From Dehalococcoidia bacterium UBA5760 (GTDB taxonomy: Bacteria; Chloroflexota; Dehalococcoidia; Dehalococcoidales; UBA5760), in contig DIFA01000019.1 in NCBI GenBank assembly GCA_002418895.1, positions 120,198-184,197 on the forward strand: a stretch of 64,000 nucleotides of DNA. Direction: 5' to 3'. The notes below the pieces were generated by a model. It had not been told where the DNA came from, did no database searches, and saw only the letters and a list, made by a program, of their open reading frames with translations. A program made the translations under genes and the position numbers. Positions 49,071 to 57,203 of this stretch are shown piece by piece; the stretch's first letter is position 1, and each line of letters begins with the position of its first letter.

Positions 49071-50224
49071 TTAGAAAGACAGCCCCGCTGGTACTGGCTG
49101 CCTTCATGATACTGGCTCTTTTCAGTCCGGGTATGGCCCGGGCCGGGGATGGGCCGAGGGTACTGGATAACTCGGTGCAGGCGGAGTTTCCCTACCGGAT
49201 CAGTTTCAGTCTGTCGGCAGATAGTGATGCCGATATTACCGATATCCGTCTCTGCTACCGGGTTGACCAGACAAAATTCGCCCAGGTCAGCAGTGAAGTC
49301 TATATTGATTTTGTGCCGGCTACCAGCGTCTCCATTGACTGGGCCCTGGAAATGCTAAAAATAGGAGGCCTTCCTCCCGGATCCAATCTGGAATACTGGT
49401 GGAAGATAGAAGATGCCAACGGCGATAGGATATCCACACCACCGGCCGGAATAGTGTTTGATGACAGCCGCTATTCCTGGCAGAGTCTGACCGAGGGTCA
49501 GGTCACCATGTACTGGTATCAGGGAGATCAATCATTTGCCGGGGAGTTGATGCTGGCTGTCCAGCAGGCGCTTGAGCGTCTTAACGAGTATACCGCTGCC
49601 CAGCTCGAGCGGCCGGTTAAGCTCTATATCTACGCCGATGCCCAGGATCTGCGGGGGTCGATGATCTATTCCCAGGAGTGGACCGGCGGGGTTGCCTTCA
49701 CCCGCTACGGAATTATGGCTATCGGTATTGCTCCTGATAAGCTTGACTGGGGCCGGAGAGCAATCGCCCATGAGCTAACCCACCTGGTCATACACCAGGT
49801 GACGCTCAACCCTTATAATACGATACCGACCTGGCTTGACGAGGGTCTGGCGATGCGTAGTGAAGGGCCGCTGCCGGAATCATTCCGCTCCTATCTGGAT
49901 AGGGCGATAGCGGATGGCAGCCTCATCTCGGTACAGAGTCTGGCGTCGCCGTTTTCCGCTTACACCGATAAGGCCTCCCTTTCCTACGCCCAGAGTTACA
50001 GCCTGGTCGAGTTTCTCACCGATAGCTACGGTCAGGACAAGATGTTTGATCTGTTAAATAACTTTCAAGAAGGCAGCTCCTATGACGGGGCACTGATAAA
50101 AGTATACGGCTTCGATATGGATGGCCTGGACTATCTGTGGCAGGACTGGGTCACCCGGTCAGGGCAGCCGGCTGCAGAGAATGACCTGCATCTTGAGCTG
50201 GAAAAAGTCGCTGATGGAAAGTGA
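49067..50224 (+). CDS. Secreted gluzincin-type metallopeptidase (peptidase MA-like)
   Basis: 385-residue exported protein with an N-terminal signal peptide (MIRKTAPLVLAAFMILALFSPGMARA). The catalytic zinc motif is HELTHLVIH followed 20 residues later by WLDEGLA, the glutamate ligand of the peptidase MA/M1-like gluzincin group. The N-terminal 150 residues form a probable beta-sandwich (RISFSLSADSDADITDIRLCYRV). The C-terminal part is helical. Substrate unknown. It overlaps prfB by four bases and adjoins a transglutaminase-like lipoprotein gene, forming a small secreted-protein operon. Confidence 0.86.
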   Translation: MIRKTAPLVLAAFMILALFSPGMARAGDGPRVLDNSVQAEFPYRISFSLSADSDADITDIRLCYRVDQTKFAQVSSEVYIDFVPATSVSIDWALEMLKIGGLPPGSNLEYWWKIEDANGDRISTPPAGIVFDDSRYSWQSLTEGQVTMYWYQGDQSFAGELMLAVQQALERLNEYTAAQLERPVKLYIYADAQDLRGSMIYSQEWTGGVAFTRYGIMAIGIAPDKLDWGRRAIAHELTHLVIHQVTLNPYNTIPTWLDEGLAMRSEGPLPESFRSYLDRAIADGSLISVQSLASPFSAYTDKASLSYAQSYSLVEFLTDSYGQDKMFDLLNNFQEGSSYDGALIKVYGFDMDGLDYLWQDWVTRSGQPAAENDLHLELEKVADGK

Positions 50225-50226
50225 GG

Positions 50227-51120
50227 ATGAAGTCGATACCGGTGAGAAGAATTCTTACGGTTGCCTTGATATTGGCCGGACTGCCCTTTTTATTATCATC
50301 CTGTACTCCCGGCATACCAGCGGATGAATACTATAAGCTGCAGGCCGATCTGGATGCGGCAAATCAGGAAATAGACGAGATAACAGCAGAACTGGCGCAG
50401 CTTGAAGCAGACCGCCGGGAACTACAGGACAATTATACCAGTCTGTATAACGACTGCCAGAGCTCGCGGGACAGCTACCAGAAGCTGCTGGAGAGGCTGA
50501 AGCAGTCAGAGCTGGCGGATATTTCCTGGCCGGAGCTAAAACAGTTTCTCGAGCAGGATGATACCGACAGCCTGACCTACGTCGGGGGCAGATTTGATTG
50601 CAGCGGCTTTGCCATCACCCTGAGAGACAACGCCGCCAGGTGCGGCATCCGCTGCGCCTATGTCGAGATAAACTTCTCCGTGGATAGCGGGCATGCCTTA
50701 AACGCCTTTGAAACCACGGATATGGGCCTGGTCTATGTCGATAGCACCGAGGCTGACATGATAGGATATGTCAAGCTCAATGAGCCTTACGGAACAATCA
50801 GCCTGGCCGGGGTCAAGCCCGAGTTTATCGCCTGCCGCGGAGACCCTGCCCGGTTCTGGGGCTCGCTGGAGTACATGACCCATTCCGCCCCATTCAGTTA
50901 CAGCTATTACACCGACTACCGGAGACGGGCCGAATTTCGTGATGCTAGTATCGAGGCCTACAACGAGGCGGTCAGGATGTACAATCACGGCAGCGAGCAG
51001 TGGTCCTACGACCAGCTGACATCGTGGCTGGACAATATCAATGCCCTGAATGAAGACCTGGGCACCCATATCCCTCTGGATGCCGGGCAGGTAAAGAACA
51101 TCGAGCTCTACTGGAACTAA
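50227..51120 (+). CDS. Coiled-coil lipoprotein with transglutaminase-like domain
   Basis: 297-residue lipoprotein: lipobox LLSSC, then a coiled coil of about 65 residues (ADEYYKLQADLDAANQEIDEI onwards) and a transglutaminase-like core with cysteine in GGRFDCSGFAITLRDNAARCGI, histidine in DSGHALNAFE and aspartate in LVYVDSTEAD. This Cys-His-Asp order fits a papain-like fold. I start at ATG 50227, five bases after the upstream TGA region, with GTGAGG as ribosome binding site. The coiled coil may hold the enzyme at a distance from the membrane or mediate oligomerisation. Confidence 0.84.
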   Translation: MKSIPVRRILTVALILAGLPFLLSSCTPGIPADEYYKLQADLDAANQEIDEITAELAQLEADRRELQDNYTSLYNDCQSSRDSYQKLLERLKQSELADISWPELKQFLEQDDTDSLTYVGGRFDCSGFAITLRDNAARCGIRCAYVEINFSVDSGHALNAFETTDMGLVYVDSTEADMIGYVKLNEPYGTISLAGVKPEFIACRGDPARFWGSLEYMTHSAPFSYSYYTDYRRRAEFRDASIEAYNEAVRMYNHGSEQWSYDQLTSWLDNINALNEDLGTHIPLDAGQVKNIELYWN

Positions 51121-51180
51121 GGGACCACCCGGAAAATCCCTGAATATTGAGAAAAGAGGAAATAACTTGAGGTTATACCG

Positions 51181-52779
51181 ATGATGAAAAGAGCCGCCGT
51201 CATCTTCTCCGTGTTAGTACTGCTAAGCCTGCTCATTACCGGCTGCTGGCCGACAACACCGCCAACTCCGGTCTCCCCTACCCCCGAAGGGGAGACCCTC
51301 ACCCTGTACGGAGTTGATCCGTCCACCCTCGACCCGGCAGTCTCCGGCGATACGACATCCCACGAATATATCATTCAGATATACAGCGGGCTGCTCCGGC
51401 TCGGTGAGGACCTTGAGCCGGTAGCGGATATCGCCCGGGAATGGCAGGTCAGTGAAGATGGAAAAACCTATACCTTCTCTCTTCGGGATGACGTCCGGTT
51501 TCACGATGGCCGGGAGGTAAAGGCCGGGGACTTCAAGTACTCCTGGGAACGGGCCTGCCGTCCCGCTACCGGGTCCCTGACCGCGAGTATCTATCTGGGC
51601 GATATTGTCGGAGTAAGCGAGGTGCTGGCCGGTAAGACGGAGGAGATCAGCGGCGTTAAGGTTGTTGACGACCATACCCTGGAGGTGACCATTGATGCAC
51701 CCAAGTCATACTTCCTGGCCAAGCTGACCTATCCCACCTCTTTCGTGGTTGACCGCAATAACGTATCATCAGGCGGCGAATGGTGGCGCCGGCCCAACGG
51801 CACCGGTCCCTTCAAGCTTAAGCAGTGGCAGAATAACACCCTGCTTATTCTGGGCAGGAACGAGATCTACTACGACCAGCCGGCTCAGGTCAGCCTGGTT
51901 GTTTTCCAGCTGTATAGCGGCATACCGATGCATATGTACGAAAAGAGTGAAATCGATGTCACCGGCGTCTCCATGTACTATATCGATAAGGTCACCGATG
52001 AACGGGGTCCCTTTTATCAGGACCTGATGGTCACCCCCGAGTTGAGCTTTTTCTACATTGGCTTCAATACCAATAAGCCCCCCTTTGACGACGCACTCAT
52101 CCGTCGTGCCTTCACACACGCCGTGGATAAGGAAAAGCTGGCCTCTCTGGTCTTCCGGGATACGGTAGAACCGGCCAGCGGTATCCTGCCTAGGGGGATA
52201 CCCGGCTATAACGATAGCCTGAAGGGACTGGAATATGATGTCGAGCTGGCCCGGGAACTGATTGCCCGGTCGAAATACGGCGATGCTGCCGGGCTGCCGC
52301 CAATCACGATTACCACTTCCGGAGAGGGAGGCGGGATATCCAGCGACCTGGAGGCAATTATCTACCAGTGGCAGCAGAACCTGGGCGTAGAGGTAGAGGT
52401 CAGGCAGCTGGAATCGAAACGGTTCCTCTATCATATCGGCGAAGAGGCGGATGAGATGTTTTTCTACGGATGGGTAGCCGACTACCCTCACCCGCAGGAT
52501 TTCCTCGATATTCTCTTTCGCAGCGGCGCTGAGAATAACAACGGCGGGTACAGCAACCCCGAGGTAGACACCCTGCTTGATATGGCGAACATCGAGATGG
52601 ATAATGACCTGGGCCTGGCCCTGTACCGGCAGGCAGAGCAGGAGCTGGTCAACGACGCCGCCTGTCTGCCTCTGTGGTTCGGGCGAAACTACGTTCTGGT
52701 CAAGCCTTATGTCGAGGGGTATCAGCTCAACCTGCTCGGTCTGCCCTCACTAAGAAACGTCTCCGTTAAGCCTCACTGA
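51181..52779 (+). CDS. Peptide/nickel-type ABC substrate-binding lipoprotein
   Basis: 532 residues, family 5 solute-binding protein (DppA/OppA type). Signal peptide with lipobox LLITGC; then YGVDPSTLDPAVSGDTTSHEYIIQIYSGLL, REWQVSEDGKTYTFSLRDDVRFHDGREVKAGDFKYSWERA, and IRRAFTHAVDKEKL, all typical of the family. It should bind an oligopeptide or related ligand outside the cell. No permease or ATPase genes are adjacent, so it either works with a transporter encoded elsewhere or has another role. Starts at ATG 51181. Confidence 0.92.
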   Translation: MMKRAAVIFSVLVLLSLLITGCWPTTPPTPVSPTPEGETLTLYGVDPSTLDPAVSGDTTSHEYIIQIYSGLLRLGEDLEPVADIAREWQVSEDGKTYTFSLRDDVRFHDGREVKAGDFKYSWERACRPATGSLTASIYLGDIVGVSEVLAGKTEEISGVKVVDDHTLEVTIDAPKSYFLAKLTYPTSFVVDRNNVSSGGEWWRRPNGTGPFKLKQWQNNTLLILGRNEIYYDQPAQVSLVVFQLYSGIPMHMYEKSEIDVTGVSMYYIDKVTDERGPFYQDLMVTPELSFFYIGFNTNKPPFDDALIRRAFTHAVDKEKLASLVFRDTVEPASGILPRGIPGYNDSLKGLEYDVELARELIARSKYGDAAGLPPITITTSGEGGGISSDLEAIIYQWQQNLGVEVEVRQLESKRFLYHIGEEADEMFFYGWVADYPHPQDFLDILFRSGAENNNGGYSNPEVDTLLDMANIEMDNDLGLALYRQAEQELVNDAACLPLWFGRNYVLVKPYVEGYQLNLLGLPSLRNVSVKPH

Positions 52780-52800
52780 TTTCCCGTACCATAGTGGCGG

Positions 52801-52885
52801 CGGAGGGGGTGGGATTCGAACCCACGGTCGCTTGCGCGACAACGGTTTTCAAGACCGTCACCATAGACCACTCGGACACCCCTCC
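52801..52885 (-). tRNA. tRNA-Ser (anticodon TGA)
   Basis: Minus strand class II tRNA of 85 bases. Acceptor GGAGGGG/CCCCTCC, discriminator G; anticodon stem ACGGT/ACCGT with loop CTTGAAA; long variable arm TGTCGCGCAAGCGAC; T-arm GTGGGTTCGAATCCCAC. CCA is not encoded. Confidence 0.97.
52845..52865. repeat. tRNA-Ser segment, left copy of a 21-base imperfect direct repeat
   Basis: These 21 bases of the tRNA (anticodon region) recur at 53391-53411 with 19 of 21 identical. Such partial tRNA duplications are how integrative elements leave att sites. Confidence 0.5.
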
Positions 52886-53065
52886 AGTATCACAATCAGC
52901 AGCGAGACGGTTTCCTGCAAATCCTCATGCTCAGTATTGATTGCGAAGTCAAGGGTAAACCCCTGGAGACTATTACGTATTATACCGAGAAGCCCGATAA
53001 ATTACTATGCCTAATTCGCTTCCCATTGTCTAAGATATAACAAACAATATTTAGATCCTGCCTCT

Positions 53066-53095
53066 TTGACATACAAGACATACTTGTAATACAAT
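53066..53095 (+). promoter_or_regulatory. Promoter and likely operator of the ribbon-helix-helix gene
   Basis: TTGACA (53066-53071), 18-base spacer, TACAAT (53090-53095). The spacer contains the inverted repeat TACAAG-N5-CTTGTA (53072-53088), well placed for autorepression. The ATG starts six bases after the -10 box. Confidence 0.7.
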
Positions 53096-53101
53096 ATCGG
53101 C

Positions 53102-53377
53102 ATGAAAGAAAGTAAGAGCAGGCCAAACATATCAATAAGAATTGACCCTGAAGCATTGCACCAGGCGAAGGTGGAAGCTACTAAAGCTAAGCAGACGTTA
53201 GGTCAGTGGCTGGAGGAAGCTATCAGGGAAAAGGCAGGCCAAGAAAAGGGTAGAACAGCCGGGAAGGGACGCGAAGTCGCTACGGAAAACAAAGAGATGA
53301 TAACCCGAAAAGAGGGAAAGATGATCGGAGCATCAGCACCCCCATCGGTTATATCGCTTATTAAGCAGAGGAGATAA
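53102..53377 (+). CDS. Small ribbon-helix-helix-like DNA-binding protein
   Basis: 91 residues. ISIRIDPEALHQAKVEATKAKQTLGQWLEEAIREKA has the pattern of a ribbon-helix-helix fold (a beta strand ISIRI, then two helices), as in CopG/Arc-type regulators and antitoxins. The C-terminal 45 residues are basic and low-complexity. No toxin gene is adjacent. There is no ribosome binding site; the start codon coincides with the expected transcription start, suggesting a leaderless mRNA. It lies between tRNA-Ser and its partial duplicate, so it may be a leftover of an integrated element. Confidence 0.68.
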   Translation: MKESKSRPNISIRIDPEALHQAKVEATKAKQTLGQWLEEAIREKAGQEKGRTAGKGREVATENKEMITRKEGKMIGASAPPSVISLIKQRR

Positions 53378-53390
53378 CAGTAATTCTGGC

Positions 53391-53411
53391 GTCTTCAAAA
53401 CCGTCACCATA
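53391..53411. repeat. Partial tRNA-Ser duplicate, right copy
   Basis: GTCTTCAAAACCGTCACCAT and one further base match the anticodon region of tRNA-Ser (52845-52865) in 19 of 21 positions. Flanking bases do not continue the tRNA. Confidence 0.5.
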
Positions 53412-53666
53412 AGGCACCGCCGAATCGACTGGCTGCCACTTCCGGTAATATAGGGCCACCTTACGCCGATGTGCTATTTCTAAACATTGTTTATCGCCAA
53501 GGAAGAGCTATGGAAAAACAGGCAAGGCCTAAATCGGCAGCACTTGTCATGTGACTATCATGGTGATAGAATCTCGCGTAAGGAAATAACCCGTAATAAC
53601 AGGCGGAATTGCCTCATACCGAGAGACGGCAAACGGTAATCGCCAGATAATGTCAGGCGGCGCACT

Positions 53667-55214
53667 GTGAATAAGTCCGGGAAGGCTAATATTACACTGG
53701 AGAAAGCGGCCCGGGAGTGGCGGGGAGTTTTCGATGCCATGACCGACTTCGTCTGGATAGCGGACATGGATTACCGCATCCTGAGAGCCAACCGCGCTAT
53801 TGCCGATTTTCTGAAAATGCACCCCCGGGATATCGTCGGCAGGCATTGCTATGATTTACTGCATAACAGTCACGGGCCGTCACCTGAATGTCCGCAACGA
53901 AAAGCCATTGAGTCCCGAAAAACCTGCAGCGGAGAGTTATATGAATCCCATCTCGGCAGATATCTGGAAATAACCGTCTCTCCCCTTATCGATGACAACG
54001 GAGTCATGATAGGCTCGGTCCATTTAACCCGCGACGTGACCGGACGAATAACCGCCCAAGCAGCACTCAAGGCCTCTGAGGAGAAGTTGAAACTCATATT
54101 TCAATCAACAAGCGAGGGAATTGCCTGCTCCGACCTGAACGGCAATATCAGCGAAGCAAACGATCCTGCTCTCCGCCTGTTCGGTTATGGAAGCAAGGAG
54201 GAGATCATCGGGCATAGTTTCTTCGAGTTTATTACCCCGGAAGACCATGCCCGGGCCAGTCAAAACATCGCGATGACATTAGCCATCGGGCAGGCCCCCA
54301 GCGTTGAGTATACCTTCTCGAAAAAAGATGGCACCAGATTTATCGGCGAGTTGAACGCCAGCGTGCTCAATGATGGCAACGGGAAGCCGGCCGGATTTGT
54401 CGCCGTCTTCAGCGATATCACCGAGCGCAAGAAGCATGAAATCACACTGGCTGAATCATACCACCATGAGCTGGAGACAAGGAGAAAGCTGGAGCAGGAA
54501 AGAAAGAAAAGGATCAAATTTACTCACTGGCTGGTCCATGAGCTCAAGACCCTCCTTTCTCCCATGTTGGCTTCCAGCGAGATGCTTACCAGAGAAGCTA
54601 AAGAGAGGATAATTAAGCGGTTATCCCGGAACATCTATAGCGGTACCCTGTCCCTGGAGAAGAGGGTTAACGAACTGCTTGACCTGGCCAGAATCGAGAT
54701 AGGGGAAATGAAGCTGAACCTACAGCCGGTAGACCCGAGCAATCTCATCACTGATACCGTAGAAAAGATGAGACCAATGACGGATGAGCGCGGGCAATCG
54801 TTAAGCCTTCGTCTTCCGGAAAGCTTACCTCAAATCAGCGCCGATCCCTACCGTCTGGAGCAGGTCCTGATGAATCTGATCGGCAACGCATCCAAGTACA
54901 CACCCGATGGTTCTTCGATCACTATCAGCGCCAGGCGAGAAAAGGATAAGCTGGTGATCAAGATTCAAGACAACGGACCGGGCATCAGTAGTGAGGCCCA
55001 GAAGCACCTTTTTGACCCCTATTTCCGCTCCGAAGCGGCTCAGGAGGATACTAAGGAGGGGCTGGGCTTAGGGCTGCCCATCGCCAGGCATATCGTGGAG
55101 CTTCACGGCGGGCAAATCCGGGTCAAAAGCAAAACGGGCCAGGGCAGCACCTTCAGTTTTTCCCTGCCCCTGTTCACCGGAACGGCTCTCGAAGAGAAAG
55201 GGCAACAGGAATGA
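53667..55214 (+). CDS. PAS-PAS sensor histidine kinase
   Basis: 515-residue kinase without membrane segments, so probably a cytosolic sensor. First PAS domain about residues 12-120 (FDAMTDFVWIADMDYRILRANRAIADFL, with RHCYDLLHNSHGPSPECP cysteines), second about 130-255 (IFQSTSEGIACSDLNGNISEAND, SDITERKK). A HisKA helix carries the phosphoacceptor histidine H291 in HWLVHELKTLLSP, and the HATPase has NLIGNASKYTPDG, DNGPGIS, GLGLGLPIARHIVELHGG. Start is GTG 53667. Its stop overlaps the response regulator gene, forming a two-component pair. Confidence 0.95.
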   Translation: MNKSGKANITLEKAAREWRGVFDAMTDFVWIADMDYRILRANRAIADFLKMHPRDIVGRHCYDLLHNSHGPSPECPQRKAIESRKTCSGELYESHLGRYLEITVSPLIDDNGVMIGSVHLTRDVTGRITAQAALKASEEKLKLIFQSTSEGIACSDLNGNISEANDPALRLFGYGSKEEIIGHSFFEFITPEDHARASQNIAMTLAIGQAPSVEYTFSKKDGTRFIGELNASVLNDGNGKPAGFVAVFSDITERKKHEITLAESYHHELETRRKLEQERKKRIKFTHWLVHELKTLLSPMLASSEMLTREAKERIIKRLSRNIYSGTLSLEKRVNELLDLARIEIGEMKLNLQPVDPSNLITDTVEKMRPMTDERGQSLSLRLPESLPQISADPYRLEQVLMNLIGNASKYTPDGSSITISARREKDKLVIKIQDNGPGISSEAQKHLFDPYFRSEAAQEDTKEGLGLGLPIARHIVELHGGQIRVKSKTGQGSTFSFSLPLFTGTALEEKGQQE

Positions 55215-55900
55215 AACCAAACAGCATTCTCATCATTGAAGACAACCCCGATATCATCGAGACGATTTCCATCGCCATTGAGATGCGCTGGTCTGACGTC
55301 AAGATAGTCTCTTCCTCCCGGGGCGACCAGGGTCTCAAGATGACCGAGACCGAATCCCCCGAAGTCGTTATTCTGGACCTGGGGCTGCCTGATATCAGCG
55401 GCTTTGAAGTGCTGAAGAGTATCCGCCTTTTCTCGGATGTCCCGGTTATAATCCTGACCGCGAAAGCGGATGAAGCCGATATCGTCAAGGGCCTGGAATG
55501 GGGCGCCGATGACTATATGGTCAAGCCGTTCAAACAGCTTGGGCTGCTGGCCAGGATTCAAGGAATAGTGCGGCGTCATAAACCCATGGTTCAGGATACT
55601 CTAAGATGCGGGCAACTATGTCTCCAGCTCAGTCCGCCCCAGGTCACGTTGGGGGCAAAGCAAATAAAGGTATCCCGCACCGAGGCATTGATTCTGGAGC
55701 AGCTGATGAGGAACCCGGGCAATGTCGTCAGCTACGAGAGAATTTCCCGGGCTATGTGGGGAGACGACTTCCCCGAAGCTGCCCACAGCATCAAGGTCCA
55801 CATCCGCCACCTCCGGGAAAAACTGGAGCGTGATCCCGGTAATCCGCAGATGATCATCACCAGCCCCGGAGCGGGCTACTCACTGGCCAAACTATCCTAG
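55211..55900 (+). CDS. OmpR-family response regulator
   Basis: 229 residues: receiver domain (IIEDNPDII, phosphoacceptor Asp56 in VVILDLGLPDISG, LTAKADEADIVKGLEWGADDYMVKPF with the conserved lysine) and a C-terminal winged-helix domain (KVSRTEALILEQLMRNPGNVVSYERI, HSIKVHIRHLREKLERDPGNPQMI, GAGYSL). Overlaps the kinase stop by four bases. The array of CTTAACC repeats just downstream is a natural candidate for its binding site, so it probably controls the surface-protein cluster that follows. Confidence 0.96.
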   Translation: MKPNSILIIEDNPDIIETISIAIEMRWSDVKIVSSSRGDQGLKMTETESPEVVILDLGLPDISGFEVLKSIRLFSDVPVIILTAKADEADIVKGLEWGADDYMVKPFKQLGLLARIQGIVRRHKPMVQDTLRCGQLCLQLSPPQVTLGAKQIKVSRTEALILEQLMRNPGNVVSYERISRAMWGDDFPEAAHSIKVHIRHLREKLERDPGNPQMIITSPGAGYSLAKLS

Positions 55901-56030
55901 CCCGCGTTTCCTATTCCCACTAGAGGCCATCAAGCACAGGTTTACCTCCTTTCTGATGCCGACGCCGACACACATACAACAGCAAAGCCCCGCTGCTAAA
56001 ACGCTTCCCATCAGTAGGCGCCCGCCAAAT

Positions 56031-56101
56031 CTTAACCAAACCTTAACCGGAAGGTTAATTTTCTTAACCTCCGGAGCCCCGCCATTAACCGGAGCTTAAC
56101 T
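56031..56101 (+). promoter_or_regulatory. Helically phased CTTAACC repeat array (response-regulator sites)
   Basis: Exact or near-exact CTTAACC copies begin at 56031, 56042, 56063, 56084 (ATTAACC) and 56095 (CTTAACT). The steps are 11, 21, 21 and 11 bases, that is whole helical turns, and the vacant slot at 56053 is filled by the inverted form GGTTAA. Direct heptamers in 11-base steps are the usual operator design for OmpR/PhoB-type regulators. The array ends about ten bases before the likely -10 region. Confidence 0.7.
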
Positions 56102-56107
56102 CCGATC

Positions 56108-56131
56108 CGATACACTGATAGATGTGTATCG
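56108..56131. repeat. 8-bp inverted repeat at the start of the surface operon
   Basis: CGATACAC (56108-56115) and GTGTATCG (56124-56131) frame an eight-base loop directly before the ATG at 56133. It contains the likely -10 box (TACACT, 56111-56116) and could act as a second operator or as a 5' hairpin. Confidence 0.5.
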
Positions 56132-56132
56132 C

Positions 56133-56531
56133 ATGAGAATAGCCGTCTACGGTTCTGAAGCTATAGCCGACAGGATCAGGAAATCCCTCAATGGTAGGGA
56201 AACCAGCCTGATTTCCATCCTGCCCGGTGTCTTTGCCCGTCATGACTTCCCCGCGCTGGACCGGCTGCTGGATGCGGACCTGATCATCATGGAAGCGGCC
56301 GCAGCGGATGCGGATGAGGTCTGTAAGCATTTGAAAAGATTCTGGCACGTACCTCTGATCATGCTGTTCGACGAGAGTCACGCCGACTGGGAGCAGCTAT
56401 GCTATTGCGGGGCTTCGGCATATATTCCACTCTCCACGGGACAGCGAGAGTTTGAATCGCGGATGCAAAGCGCTATAACAAGCATATCGGCCACGCTACC
56501 GGTACCCTCGAGGGAGGAAGTAACCCTATGA
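56133..56531 (+). CDS. Degenerate receiver-like protein
   Basis: 132 residues that thread well onto a CheY-like fold: RIAVYGSEAIADRIRKSL, then DADLIIMEAAAADADEVCKHLKRFWHVPLIMLFD and YCGASAYIPLSTGQREFESRMQSAI. The position of the phosphoacceptor aspartate is Glu54 (LIIMEA), the N-terminal acidic pair is missing and the conserved lysine after the last strand is replaced (YIPLST). It therefore probably cannot be phosphorylated in the normal way and may be a constitutive or protein-binding receiver. ATG 56133 is chosen; its stop overlaps the signal peptidase start, so it belongs to that operon. Confidence 0.65.
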   Translation: MRIAVYGSEAIADRIRKSLNGRETSLISILPGVFARHDFPALDRLLDADLIIMEAAAADADEVCKHLKRFWHVPLIMLFDESHADWEQLCYCGASAYIPLSTGQREFESRMQSAITSISATLPVPSREEVTL

Positions 56532-57025
56532 AGAAGATAGCCGGCCGGGCAATTATGGTGATACTGGGTCTGATACTGGGCGGACTGTTGTTCGTCTATT
56601 TCTCACCGGACTATGAGGTCTATGTGGTCCGGAGCGAGAGCATGACGCCGGCGATAAATATGGGAGACGTGATATTTACCGGCCCGGTGGGCGGCCCGAT
56701 CAAGGGAGCCGTAGGCCCGGGCACCGTGGTTACCTACCAGGGCGGATCAGGGTTGGTGACCCACCGGGTGGTATCGATTACCAACACTGGCGTGATTACC
56801 AGGGGTGATGCCGTGGAGGAAGCCGACCCCAGGACGGTCAGCCTCACCCAGATCAAGGGCGTCTATCTCTTCCGGATTCCCGGCTGGGGCTACGTCTGGA
56901 AGTATGCGCAGACCAGACCGGGCTGGATGCTGCTGGTAGTGCTGCCGGCCTCGATTATCATCGGCTGCCTGGCCCGGGAAGTACAGAAGGAGTGGCGAAA
57001 GAGGGAGGGAACCCCCCTGCAGTAA
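56528..57025 (+). CDS. sipW: SipW-like type I signal peptidase (S26B, Ser-His type)
   Basis: Membrane signal peptidase of the archaeal/ER-like class. 165 residues: an N-terminal helix (IMVILGLILGGLLFVYF), catalytic Ser38 in RSESMTPAINMGD, and His79 in GLVTHRVVSI where ordinary bacterial type I enzymes have lysine, then TRGDAVEEADP and a C-terminal membrane helix. In Bacillus SipW processes TasA and TapA for the biofilm matrix. Here it is directly followed by proteins with SipW-type signal peptides, which are its likely substrates. Overlaps the preceding gene by four bases. Confidence 0.93.
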   Translation: MKKIAGRAIMVILGLILGGLLFVYFSPDYEVYVVRSESMTPAINMGDVIFTGPVGGPIKGAVGPGTVVTYQGGSGLVTHRVVSITNTGVITRGDAVEEADPRTVSLTQIKGVYLFRIPGWGYVWKYAQTRPGWMLLVVLPASIIIGCLAREVQKEWRKREGTPLQ

Positions 57026-57203
57026 ACAAATACCAGCGCCCGCCGCAGCCGGCGCTTTTCCCGGTCGATGGCTGTGGAACCGAATGAATAAGAAGAAAAA
57101 TAATACGATAACAATGGAGGTGACTGATATCAGTTAATCAAGGATGTATAGAGGGAACCAGAGGCAGATTTCAACACTAAATTCAAAAAAGGAGAAAAAC
57201 AAA

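Noticed and set aside
51769..52491. 240-residue minus-strand frame inside the peptide-binding protein gene
   Set aside because: Antisense shadow of a well-supported solute-binding protein.
53102..53377. Toxin-antitoxin pair
   Set aside because: The ribbon-helix-helix protein is antitoxin-like, but no toxin-sized gene adjoins it on either side.
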